A stretch of 15,055 nucleotides of DNA from Spirochaetaceae bacterium. Lineage in GTDB: Bacteria; Spirochaetota; Spirochaetia; DSM-2461. Shown here in pieces: positions 7,101 through 14,473 of the stretch. The stretch spans positions 1 through 15,055 of the forward strand of contig JAEINM010000049.1 in the NCBI GenBank assembly GCA_016342385.1, read 5' to 3'. Numbering within the stretch: the first letter of the stretch is position 1; the number at the start of each line of letters is the position of its first letter. Made by a program: the position numbers and the translations under genes. The notes below the pieces were generated by a model. It did not search any database. It saw only the letters and a program-made list of their open reading frames with translations, and had not been told where the DNA came from.

Positions 7101-10029
7101 ATTCTCTTATATTCCCACAGTGGCGGGAAGTTACCGTCTGAGAATAAGCAGCCGTGACAGAAAAGACAACGAAGTTATAACAGATCTCGAGTTTTATGTG
7201 AGCGGTGGATCATGGGTCCGATGGGCCGGACAGAATGTAGAGGATATTACTCTTGATGTGGAACAGGATCTGTATTTTGCCGGTGATACGGCGCGAATCC
7301 TGGTCAAATCTCCTCTTGAGAAGGGTAAATACCTCATGACTATTGAGCGCGAGGGAATTCTTGAGGAAAAATTGATTGAGCTCGATCCCGCCAGTCCCTT
7401 TATTGACATTGAAATCCGCGAGGAATGGGTTCCCGTCATGTATGTGACTTTAACATCTTTTCTGCCCAGAACAGATGAACCTGAGTCCTATTTTGATCCC
7501 GACTTCGGAAAGCCCAAAGGGATTTTCGGTGCAGCGGCACTGAATATATCAACAGCTACCAGAGAGTTGGATATTGAGGTTTCCAGTGACAAAGCCGTCT
7601 ATCGACCGGGCGAGAAAGCTCTTGTCACGGTAAAAGTAACAGACAATGGTATACCTGCGGCTCATGCGGAGATTACCTACCTGGCTGTTGATCGAGGGGT
7701 TTTGGATCTGATTAATTATCACATCCCCAATCCGATAAATTATTTTTACAATACCTATCATTTCAAGCTATATGGCCGGGGAGACGATTCCAGAAGACTT
7801 CTGATGGCTCCCGTCACATATGATGTGACCAATCTTGTGGGAGGAGACGGTGAGGATGGAAAGCTGAAGAGGAGAGAGGACTTTACTCCTCTGGCTATAT
7901 TTGAACCATTTCTGGAAACCGATGAAAATGGAGAGGTTCAGATAGAGGTAGACTGGCCCGATACTTTGACGACCTACAGGTCAACCCTTATTGCTCTGAA
8001 GGGCGATAAAATCGGTTATCTGGAAGAGGAACTCTATGTGAAGAATCCCCTTAATGTCCGGGCGGCTCTACCCAGGAGGATGCGGGTACGTGATACGGCT
8101 TTTGCCGGAGTGGTCATTACCAATATTGATGGCATTGATCATGAGGTTACGGTCAAAGTAGAATCCCGACTCATAGGTCTACCTTCAGATGTGGTGAAAA
8201 CAGTCACTGTTCCTGCAGGCAGAAGCTATGAAGTACCCTTTATTCTGGAGGGAACTAAAGAGGGGGAAGGAGAGGTCCTTTTTACGATTCTCTCCGATGT
8301 TCTCAAGGAGGAACTGGTTCAGACAATTATTGTGGATAAACCACTGATAAAAGAAAGCTTTACAACAACCGGTATTGTGAAAAGTGATAGTGAGTTCGCC
8401 GAAGAAGCCCTGATCATACCCGCCAATATTGGTGAGTCCTATGGTTCCTTTTCTCTGTCAATAGATTCCAGTCAGGCTCCTTTTCTACGGGACCAGCTGA
8501 TTTCTCTGAGTGAACATAAGGTATATGATAATACCTATGATTATCTCTATAGCGCTCTGCCGGGAATCATTGCTCCCTCAATTACAAAGAAGATGGGATC
8601 AGCCTTTGAAGGTGTCGCCAAAGACAATCTGATAAGGTTTCTGAAATATCTGCGGAACAGACAGAGAGAAGACGGGGGAATCGCCACGTCCGATTCCATG
8701 ATGGACATAGCCAGCAATCCATTTTTATCTCTCGTATCCTTGCATATGATACAGATTCTCAAAGGACAAAATCAGACCTATGAAACCGTAGTTGATGAAA
8801 AAGCTCTCTTTTCCTATGTGAATCAATATGCTGCGGAAAATTCTAATCAGCAGTATTTCAATCTCTACCTGCATTATATAAACACTTTGGCCGGTGATTA
8901 CAATGAAGCCCGAACAGATGAATTGAGGACCCTGGATGATGAGTTGGGAATAAGCGGATATTCTCTTTTGGGTTATGTTTACGAGCTGGAAGGCCGCGAC
9001 CGCGAACTAGAGGGAATTTATAAGAAAATCAAAAATTTTGTTTCCATGGGAACAATGAGTGTGGATATCAGGGAAACCTATGAGAGCCGGTTTTACTTTG
9101 ATTCCATGTATCAGCAATTGTCTCATCTTCTCAGGCTCGCTTTAAAGAGCGGGGAAGCTCAGGAAATTATCCAGCGCTATACCTTTAGCCTCAATCAGAA
9201 TAAAAGTGGGAGAAACTGGATAAACTCTCATGACAGAATGTGGATCGTCATGGCTCTGAGCGACCTGGTTTCCTCGGAGAATCCCGATAAAACGAAGTTT
9301 GAAGCGGAAGTTGTGCTCAATGAGGACCCTTTAATGAAGGGCCGATTTGAAGGGTTTTCCAGAGGCCCTCAGGAGGAAACTCTTGATCTTTTCAAGGATA
9401 TTGTTCCTCTAAGCGGTCGGAATGAAGTTGCCAGTCTTCAGTTCAGAAAAATCGGATCGGGGAATCTCTATTATTCAACCACTCTGAAATATGCTCTACC
9501 CAACGAGGTCGCTATGATTCGAGATGAGGGGCTTTCTGTTTTTTCACAGATAGAAACTCTTGAGGGAGATATTATTGACAACAATCAGTTGGACCTGGGG
9601 GAAACCTATCGGATGAGAGTGCTGCTCAGCACATCAAAAACCCGGAGTTTTGTGAATCTGACAGTTCCCATTCCCAGCGGTGCGGAAATTGTCGATCCAA
9701 GTTTTGCCACAACCTCCTCCTATGGTAACGCCGGGGGGGTCAATAGTGAGAAGTGGACGAGAGAGGAAGAATACGGAGATGAACAGGATTACATTGGTGA
9801 GGGATATATCATAGGAGGATATTTGTATCCTCTTACCCCTAATCAGCTCATTTTTGATCAGGAGATCCGCTATTCCTGGGACAGTCTCTATTATGGACAG
9901 CGGGAAATCTCTTTTCTTTTCCGTTGTACAACCCCGGGAATCTATCCGACCCCTCCTGCCGGTGCCCGGCTGCTCTTCGAACCGGAAGTCTTCGGTAGGG
10001 GAAAAGGCAGGTTAATTGTCATCCACTAA
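4111..10029 (+). CDS. Bacterial alpha-2-macroglobulin family lipoprotein lacking the thioester motif
   Basis: This protein is expected in the periplasm, anchored to a membrane, as a protease trap or scaffold. The signal ends in a lipobox (LLSAC, C18). An acidic linker follows. Typical N-terminal bacterial macroglobulin segments come next (VLFNQPMVP, then GTYRWMG and SFEPDEPL, about 150-200). MG-type beta domains contain TDRGLYKPGE (679-688) and DKAVYRPGE (from 1160), then AVDRGVLDL. A Gly-rich, basic stretch, GGDGEDGKLKRRED (1244-1257), is where a bait region would lie. The A2M signature WPDTLTTYR begins at 1282. The helical thioester-type domain (about 1450-1790) is recognisable from NRQREDGGIA, but the site of the usual CxEQ reads N1474-T-Y1476-D1477, so no thioester can form. 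The C-terminal domain ends in PEVFGRGKG. The 1972 residues fall at the large end of the bacterial range. AAGGA (4098-4102) supports the ATG. First gene of a probable operon; the pbpC neighbour is typical. Confidence 0.94.
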   Translation: MLKKSLLIIIAFILLSACGNKPDNQESESLPMTEISDITDQKDMLVSPDDIEIDPSVPILDDSRLLEKSSLSSYDSSVLGELFNQAVSLQEKELRSSLDFSGLTVNYYNAEDFDPSRLISSESVGLLKIVDFGPSGELPIEMRKPTIYVLFNQPMVPMSKLGEPVKESPILNISPAVPGTYRWMGTKMLSFEPDEPLFRTRDYRVTVSRGSSSIFGKKLPLDFNFVFHNEFVEIVSMAFGTLDDLHNSIREVPPEKAKKILLTFNQTVDPATLDGFISVKDDFKTYSVKVERAGTNHKDWKEETLQRMVLVSVEGDLPFNSEIRVFLQEGARANSDSSQRIDSQEKSYTTLSPFVYRDYSLHSYGFPQDPEGVQNPVYLEFSHPLNKDSLLENLGTSFFGIDLTGHVEAYDYTVRIADLPVEYESEYDVFLSAGIEDIYGRKLNLEKTVIVEVPAAANYSRFPGSNGLRTLEAQYGPRLIYEYQNISRGSFFINNREQNPDFDNAKRNEANYKLVDLTPYLNGSGFGTVNLKWDFEENYINWKNEAKVRNNKRDMDVQVTDLAISTRYSYNKFLIWVNHLSSGEPAAGASVSLWGKSGFYSSGKTNEEGFVIINLNSGDMARYFYESNRYEYTINITAELDNDRADLSVRNTQSGWRFGISNSSPVYAENRIPRVFMFTDRGLYKPGETVTFRGMDWNQYLGEFTPYSGPYSIRIEELQGYSSKEVVSWTGNTTESGGFFETYDIPADRDPVDLRIVYERQGETFYERIKVAFFRRLNFQAQLRTPDRKYFTGDKISIPIEASYLAGGALAEGRLSSFWTRKPVRYYPPGEPWKFSVFGPSVGWLRENVLSSREDKLNVQGKSVLSIESRDHSLKGMAYRYVVEATVEDIDRQTVSVASSVIVHPATYYIGASIDDKSGGRWRRFVPVDKEIHFVFAQVDTEGLLSPVDKAAEIEIIKGSYRADQQNSIGGRVNTRYEWVEETLHSDSVQWNSGRSRFSYIPTVAGSYRLRISSRDRKDNEVITDLEFYVSGGSWVRWAGQNVEDITLDVEQDLYFAGDTARILVKSPLEKGKYLMTIEREGILEEKLIELDPASPFIDIEIREEWVPVMYVTLTSFLPRTDEPESYFDPDFGKPKGIFGAAALNISTATRELDIEVSSDKAVYRPGEKALVTVKVTDNGIPAAHAEITYLAVDRGVLDLINYHIPNPINYFYNTYHFKLYGRGDDSRRLLMAPVTYDVTNLVGGDGEDGKLKRREDFTPLAIFEPFLETDENGEVQIEVDWPDTLTTYRSTLIALKGDKIGYLEEELYVKNPLNVRAALPRRMRVRDTAFAGVVITNIDGIDHEVTVKVESRLIGLPSDVVKTVTVPAGRSYEVPFILEGTKEGEGEVLFTILSDVLKEELVQTIIVDKPLIKESFTTTGIVKSDSEFAEEALIIPANIGESYGSFSLSIDSSQAPFLRDQLISLSEHKVYDNTYDYLYSALPGIIAPSITKKMGSAFEGVAKDNLIRFLKYLRNRQREDGGIATSDSMMDIASNPFLSLVSLHMIQILKGQNQTYETVVDEKALFSYVNQYAAENSNQQYFNLYLHYINTLAGDYNEARTDELRTLDDELGISGYSLLGYVYELEGRDRELEGIYKKIKNFVSMGTMSVDIRETYESRFYFDSMYQQLSHLLRLALKSGEAQEIIQRYTFSLNQNKSGRNWINSHDRMWIVMALSDLVSSENPDKTKFEAEVVLNEDPLMKGRFEGFSRGPQEETLDLFKDIVPLSGRNEVASLQFRKIGSGNLYYSTTLKYALPNEVAMIRDEGLSVFSQIETLEGDIIDNNQLDLGETYRMRVLLSTSKTRSFVNLTVPIPSGAEIVDPSFATTSSYGNAGGVNSEKWTREEEYGDEQDYIGEGYIIGGYLYPLTPNQLIFDQEIRYSWDSLYYGQREISFLFRCTTPGIYPTPPAGARLLFEPEVFGRGKGRLIVIH

Positions 10030-12211
10030 AAAGAGGATCCTTTTTTCATTAATCGGTATGACCGGAGTTCTATTCTTTATACTCCGGTTTTCACCTTTTA
10101 AGGGTTTGGAGGAATTCGAAAGATCCCATTACAGCATTCCCATATATAGTTCTCAGAAAAAACGGCTCGCCCTTCTCCCTCTGGAGAACGGCCTTAGACG
10201 TGAGTTTCTGTCAATTGATGATTTGGAGGAAGATTATAGACAGATAATTCTGGACAGTGAGGATAAGCGGTTTTTTTTTCATCCCGGATTTGATCTTTTT
10301 TCTTTGATCAGAGCTTCCTGGCAGTATATGGTGAGCCGGGAAATCAATTCCGGAGCATCGACGGTTACCATGCAGCTCTCACGAATGATTTACCCCAGAG
10401 TTAAGGGTGTGAGAGGAAAGGTTTTTGAGATATTTAATGCCATGAGGCTGGAAGCCCGGTACAGTAAAAAGGAGATTCTTGAAGCCTATATTAATCATCT
10501 TCCCTTCGGTTCCAATCTTGAAGGGATTAAAAGCGCTGCCTATTATTTTTTCGGAAAAGATGTGAAGGATCTAAGCCGTGAGGAACTGCTTATTCTTATG
10601 ATGATTCCCCGCAGGCCGGAAGATTATAATCCTCTGGAGAATCCCCTGGCCAACAGAGAAGCCGTCGATCGGACTTTAGAGAGGATACGACAGGATTTGT
10701 CAACTGATGGTCTTGATTCGGCCTTTGAATCTCTGGCGAACCGGAAACCTCAATGGACGATGCTCTATCCCCATTTTATTCAGATGATCAGATCTGGACT
10801 CACAGACCTTCAGTGGCGACAGGGAAAACCTCTTTACACCTCTCTTGATGAGGAATTTCAGCAGGGGGCTCAATCTTATCTTGAGACTATTCTGGAAATG
10901 ACAGGTGAGAATAGAATCTCCAACGGAGCTGTCCTGGCCATAAATAATGAAACAGGACAGATCCTCGCCTATATTGGTTCAGTGGACTTCTATAGCAGAC
11001 AGGAGGGCCAGAATGACGGCGTGAGGATTCTGAGACAACCGGGTTCCACTTTAAAACCTTTTCTTTATGGAAAAGCCATTGAATCGGGATTCAGTCCTTC
11101 GACGCCTCTCCCCGATATTCCTCTTGAATTCGGGCATCGGGAAGTGTATATTCCGGAAAATTATAATGAGCAGTATAATGGTCCTGTCCGATTGAGTGTG
11201 GCTCTGGGGTCGTCTCTTAATGTCCCCGCCGTGTATTTACTGGAAAGACTGGGAGTTAAGCCTTTTATGGAAAAACTTCTCCATGCGGGATTTACATCTC
11301 TTAGAAATAAGGAACATCTCGGAGTCGGGCTGGCTCTGGGTAATGGAGAGGTTTCTCTCTGGGAGCTTGTTCAGGGGTTTTCCCTATTCAGCCGAGGGGG
11401 AAAATATATCCCTTTAGTGTATGAACTGCAAAGCGAAACACCTCAGGGTCTCAGTGTATATCCCCCGGCGGTCTCTGAAATGATCCGAGGCATATTATCC
11501 AATAATAAAAACAGGATACTCGGTTTCGGAAGGATTAATCCTCTTGATGTTGATTTTGATGCCTGTTTTAAAACAGGCACTTCCAATCAGTTTAATAATA
11601 TCTGGGCACTGGGATCATCTCAGGATATTACCGTTGGAGTGTGGATGGGAAACTTTTCCGGAGAAACAGTCATCGGTTCTCCCGGCAGTTCCTATCCGGC
11701 CCGTATTGTTGTTTCCCTTCTGAATGACTTTCATCAGGAAGAGAGGTTTACCTCTTATGGGGATTTTCAGAAGAGAGAAATCTGTTCTCTCAGCGGTATG
11801 CTGGCCGGTCCCCGATGCCCCTATACACTTGAAGAAAAGTATCCCCGGGAAGTGAAAATGGAGCCTTGTGTCTGGCACAGAGAGATAGGTATATTTTTAC
11901 CGCCCGAATATAGCCGGTGGATTTCGATCTATCACCAGGACTACGGGATTGATAGCAGCCATTCATCTCTGGAGATTGTGCAGCCCAAGGATGGATCACT
12001 CTATTTTCTCGATCCGACCCTTCCCGATGATTCTCAGGAAATTGCTATAAGAATAAATGGGAGAAATAGAGTTTCTCTCTATATTAATGATACACTTGTT
12101 CTGGAGGGAGAGCCTCCGATGACCTATTTTCATAAAGTGGAAAAAGGTCTTTTTTCCATCAGGGCCGAGAAAGGCGGAGATTCAGTAAAATCAGAAATTC
12201 TGATAAAATAA
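10016..12211 (+). CDS. pbpC: Penicillin-binding protein 1C, bifunctional peptidoglycan glycosyltransferase/transpeptidase
   Basis: This inner-membrane enzyme polymerises lipid II and may cross-link peptides in the periplasm. The TTG start overlaps the macroglobulin gene by 14 bases. It is preferred over M15 because residues 1-24 then form a proper basic-plus-hydrophobic signal anchor. The GT51 domain (about 60-215) has SEDKRFFFHPG with catalytic E82, GASTVTMQLSR (113-123) and KKEILEAYINHLPFG (151-165). The transpeptidase domain (about 300-545) has S344-T-L-K347 (nucleophile S344), S400-L-N402 and K519-T-G-T522. A cysteine-containing segment with CSLSG and AGPRCP (590-602) and a C-terminal beta domain (about 648-731, BiPBP_C type) are PBP1C hallmarks. 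The 731-residue length is slightly short for the family. All catalytic motifs are intact. Pairing with an alpha-2-macroglobulin gene is the classic yfhM-pbpC-like arrangement and suggests wall repair after envelope damage. A run of nine T at 10271-10279 falls in the GT51 motif. Confidence 0.95.
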   Translation: MSSTKKRILFSLIGMTGVLFFILRFSPFKGLEEFERSHYSIPIYSSQKKRLALLPLENGLRREFLSIDDLEEDYRQIILDSEDKRFFFHPGFDLFSLIRASWQYMVSREINSGASTVTMQLSRMIYPRVKGVRGKVFEIFNAMRLEARYSKKEILEAYINHLPFGSNLEGIKSAAYYFFGKDVKDLSREELLILMMIPRRPEDYNPLENPLANREAVDRTLERIRQDLSTDGLDSAFESLANRKPQWTMLYPHFIQMIRSGLTDLQWRQGKPLYTSLDEEFQQGAQSYLETILEMTGENRISNGAVLAINNETGQILAYIGSVDFYSRQEGQNDGVRILRQPGSTLKPFLYGKAIESGFSPSTPLPDIPLEFGHREVYIPENYNEQYNGPVRLSVALGSSLNVPAVYLLERLGVKPFMEKLLHAGFTSLRNKEHLGVGLALGNGEVSLWELVQGFSLFSRGGKYIPLVYELQSETPQGLSVYPPAVSEMIRGILSNNKNRILGFGRINPLDVDFDACFKTGTSNQFNNIWALGSSQDITVGVWMGNFSGETVIGSPGSSYPARIVVSLLNDFHQEERFTSYGDFQKREICSLSGMLAGPRCPYTLEEKYPREVKMEPCVWHREIGIFLPPEYSRWISIYHQDYGIDSSHSSLEIVQPKDGSLYFLDPTLPDDSQEIAIRINGRNRVSLYINDTLVLEGEPPMTYFHKVEKGLFSIRAEKGGDSVKSEILIK
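11560..11579. repeat. Perfect 20-bp palindrome inside pbpC at the KTG active-site codons
   Basis: The 20 bases are exactly self-complementary: TGCCTGTTTT followed by its reverse complement. The right half encodes the start of the K519-T-G transpeptidase motif. Protein constraint on KTG fixes part of the sequence, but the left half is free to vary at synonymous positions. It could be a protein-binding palindrome or coincidental. Confidence 0.6.
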
Positions 12212-12231
12212 AATGAGAGGGTTATCTGGAC

Positions 12232-13713
12232 GTGAATAAATATAGTATTACAGCAGCATTATTTTTTGTCTTTACATCTGTATCTTTCAGCTGGGAGAAA
12301 AAGGATTCCTCGGGATTTATTCAACCCGGACGCAGGATCAGCAGTTCGGTGATTCTTTCGGAAGATCAGATCTCATACAGCTATAAAACTTTTAAAGTCC
12401 GTATTCCCGATAACGCTTTCAAGATGGAAGTTAAAATTGATAATTCCCAGGCAGACCTGGACATCTATATGAATTTTGACAGAGAAATAGAAAATTATGA
12501 TAATGTGGACTACTCCAGTACTCTTGACCTGTATAATGAAAAATTCTCCCTTAACAGATTGTCATCGGATCCGCTTTATACAGGTGTCTATTATATTGAC
12601 ATTGTCTACCCTCTTGATTCATTGCCCATAATCAATAACAGGGAAGTCTCTCAGATCCCTTTTGGGGTCACCGTTAAAGTGACAACTGTGGGAACGCCGG
12701 AAATTCTCATACCCGATAGAGCTATCCACTCATCATTATCAGCTGAGGACAGTATATTAAAGGTCTATGCTGTAGATGTTGATCCGGGGGTAGATGCTTT
12801 GCGCATTGATCTTTTCGATACAAAATCAGATCTCGATATGTATATCAGATATAAATCTCCCGCTCTCAGTTTTGTGGAAGCCGATTTTATCCGGGAGAGC
12901 TATCTTGGCCGTGAAAGTCTGGTCATAGATGGCCAGTCAGTTAAACCCCTCCGGCCGGGACGCTATTATATTTCTGTTTTTGACAGGATTGAAGATGATT
13001 TTTCCGATGATTTTTCCCTGATTGTATCCTATTCTGAAGAGGTCCCCGATTTCCTTAAAGAATATCCCCAACTCCCCCAATGGGGAAATGAGCTTGAAGA
13101 AGTTCTTTATGCAACTGTTGAGATATCGACTGAAACCGGATCCGGTTCGGGCTGTATTGTTTCTGAAGAGGGTTATATTATCACGGGGCTTCATGTCATA
13201 ACCGATACAAGTGGAGAAATAGCGGAAAAAATTTACGTTTCTATGAACCTGTCCAACTTTTATCCTCCCAGAGAATTATTTAGAGCCGAACTGGTGGATA
13301 AACGGGACGCAGAAGACCTGGTCCTTCTAAAGATTGTGTCAGGTTTTTACGGTCAGGACCTCATTGATAATTACAGTTTTCCTCATTACACCATGGCTTT
13401 GGACAAGCCTGTTCAAATGGGGCAGCCACTCTCATTTCTCGGGTATCCCCAGATCGGGAGTGAGGGATCAAGAGCCTCTATTTCCCTGACCAGAGGAATT
13501 GTCAGTGGATTTAATACAATGGATTTTGGACTCCTGATTAAAACGGATGGTGAGATTAATAGCGGTAATTCCGGAGGAGCAGCTTTTAATCAGGATTATG
13601 AACTCATCGGTTTCCCCATGTCTGTTATCTCCGATGAAGGGGGACAGTTGGCCTATATCCATCCTGTATCACTGATCCCCGAAACATGGCTGGAAATACT
13701 GGGAATAAAATAA
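12232..13713 (+). CDS. Secreted trypsin-fold serine protease with N-terminal beta (PPC-like) domains
   Basis: This is a probable exported serine endopeptidase of the HtrA/trypsin-2 type, acting in the periplasm or outside. The hydrophobic N-terminus (about 7-20, ending near FSW) is a signal peptide with no lipobox. Two beta-rich segments (about 35-150 and 165-268) share the pattern of a DLDIYM/DLDMYI strand and a closing TGVYYIDI/PGRYYISV strand. This resembles tandem pre-peptidase C-terminal domains, although their position before the protease is my inference. The protease domain (about 290-493) shows SGSGCIVSEEGYIITGLHVI with H321, DAEDLVLLKI with D362, and INSGNSGGAAF with S447, a complete triad. 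No PDZ domain follows. The GTG start lies 20 bases after pbpC, with GAGAGG (12215-12220) as ribosome site at an 11-base spacing; an ATG at 12213 is in another frame and soon stops. It may process, or be restrained by, the macroglobulin. Confidence 0.88.
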   Translation: MNKYSITAALFFVFTSVSFSWEKKDSSGFIQPGRRISSSVILSEDQISYSYKTFKVRIPDNAFKMEVKIDNSQADLDIYMNFDREIENYDNVDYSSTLDLYNEKFSLNRLSSDPLYTGVYYIDIVYPLDSLPIINNREVSQIPFGVTVKVTTVGTPEILIPDRAIHSSLSAEDSILKVYAVDVDPGVDALRIDLFDTKSDLDMYIRYKSPALSFVEADFIRESYLGRESLVIDGQSVKPLRPGRYYISVFDRIEDDFSDDFSLIVSYSEEVPDFLKEYPQLPQWGNELEEVLYATVEISTETGSGSGCIVSEEGYIITGLHVITDTSGEIAEKIYVSMNLSNFYPPRELFRAELVDKRDAEDLVLLKIVSGFYGQDLIDNYSFPHYTMALDKPVQMGQPLSFLGYPQIGSEGSRASISLTRGIVSGFNTMDFGLLIKTDGEINSGNSGGAAFNQDYELIGFPMSVISDEGGQLAYIHPVSLIPETWLEILGIK

Positions 13714-13714
13714 T

Positions 13715-14104
13715 ATGAATCACTTCTGGTTAATGGGGGCGGACTGGTTTTTTCTCATTTTCCACACGTCATTCACTCTGTTTAATATTTTCGGATGGAT
13801 TTTCAAAAAAACGAGGAAAGTTCATTTGATAACCATGATCGCTACCTCTTTTTCCTGGTTTTTTCTCGGTATTTGGTACGGAATCGGCTATTGTTTCTGT
13901 ACCCACTGGCATTGGCTGGTAAGGAACAGGCTGGGAAATCCCATCCGCTCTCATTCGTACATTCATTTTCTTATTCGGGAAATCACAGGTCTTGATCTGA
14001 ATCCTCAGTTTGTAGACTGGACTGTTATGACTGTTTTTGTCTTTACCCTTATTATGACATTTTTTATAAATCTTCATGATTATTTGAAATCCCGAAAAAA
14101 GTAA
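13715..14104 (+). CDS. Small integral membrane protein, DUF2784-like
   Basis: This 129-residue protein has about three membrane helices (9-30, 38-60, 99-120) and a conserved-looking central stretch, GYCFCTHWHWLVRNRLG (58-74), then SYIHFLIREITGL (81-93). Cysteines followed by a Trp/Arg-rich segment and an SYI...TG block remind me of the DUF2784 family of unknown function; this is recognition by eye and unconfirmed. The C-terminus is basic (KSRKK), probably cytoplasmic. The ATG lies one base after the protease stop, which suggests translational coupling. Only a weak ribosome site (GGGA at 13701-13704) is visible. It is the fourth gene of the probable operon. No role can be assigned. Confidence 0.75.
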   Translation: MNHFWLMGADWFFLIFHTSFTLFNIFGWIFKKTRKVHLITMIATSFSWFFLGIWYGIGYCFCTHWHWLVRNRLGNPIRSHSYIHFLIREITGLDLNPQFVDWTVMTVFVFTLIMTFFINLHDYLKSRKK

Positions 14105-14125
14105 CTTAAAATTCTATATTGAGTT

Positions 14126-14473
14126 ATGGAAAAAAATACAGAGACAATAAATTTACAGGATTTTCTTATTATAAATACTCCCGCTTTTCTATTTCTTCTA
14201 TTCATCCCAGCGGCGATAGTCAGTAGTCACTATCATTCTATAATCAGATATGCGGCCATTCCCTTTTTTGTCTGGGGAATTTCCGGTTGTTTTCTTCTGC
14301 TTGCAGATTATTACAATAGGAAAAAAAAATTATTCATCCGTTTGCTGCGGCTAAATACAAATAGAGATCCGCTTAAGCATTCATTATATTTGAAATCCAC
14401 AGTATGCGGATTAGCAATTTTATGGGCCTTATATGCCCGAAAAAAAAATTATTACAGGAGTGACTCTTTATGA
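14126..14473 (+). CDS. Small hypothetical membrane protein
   Basis: This 115-residue protein has two clear hydrophobic segments (about 18-34 and 40-61), a basic loop (RKKKLFIRLLR, 65-75), and a weaker third segment (about 91-104) followed by RKK. I do not recognise a family. It begins 21 bases after the previous gene without a visible Shine-Dalgarno sequence, and its stop overlaps the next start as ATGA (14470-14473). This fits coupled expression with the DUF898-like gene. Two runs of nine A (14321-14329 and 14440-14448), each followed by TTATT, encode Lys-rich patches and could be slippage-prone. Reading frame and context make it a likely real gene, but with less support than its neighbours. 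Confidence 0.68.
   Translation: MEKNTETINLQDFLIINTPAFLFLLFIPAAIVSSHYHSIIRYAAIPFFVWGISGCFLLLADYYNRKKKLFIRLLRLNTNRDPLKHSLYLKSTVCGLAILWALYARKKNYYRSDSL

Noticed and set aside
9733..9739. G7 run near the end of the macroglobulin gene as a frameshift
   Set aside because: The frame stays open through a recognisable C-terminal domain to the stop at 10029, so there is no sign of disruption.
10058..10060. Internal ATG as the start of pbpC
   Set aside because: It would remove the basic N-terminus and part of the signal anchor; the TTG at 10016 with an overlapping upstream gene gives a complete membrane anchor.
12213..12239. ATG at 12213 as the start of the serine protease
   Set aside because: It is in a different frame and stops after eight codons; the GTG at 12232 gives the signal peptide.
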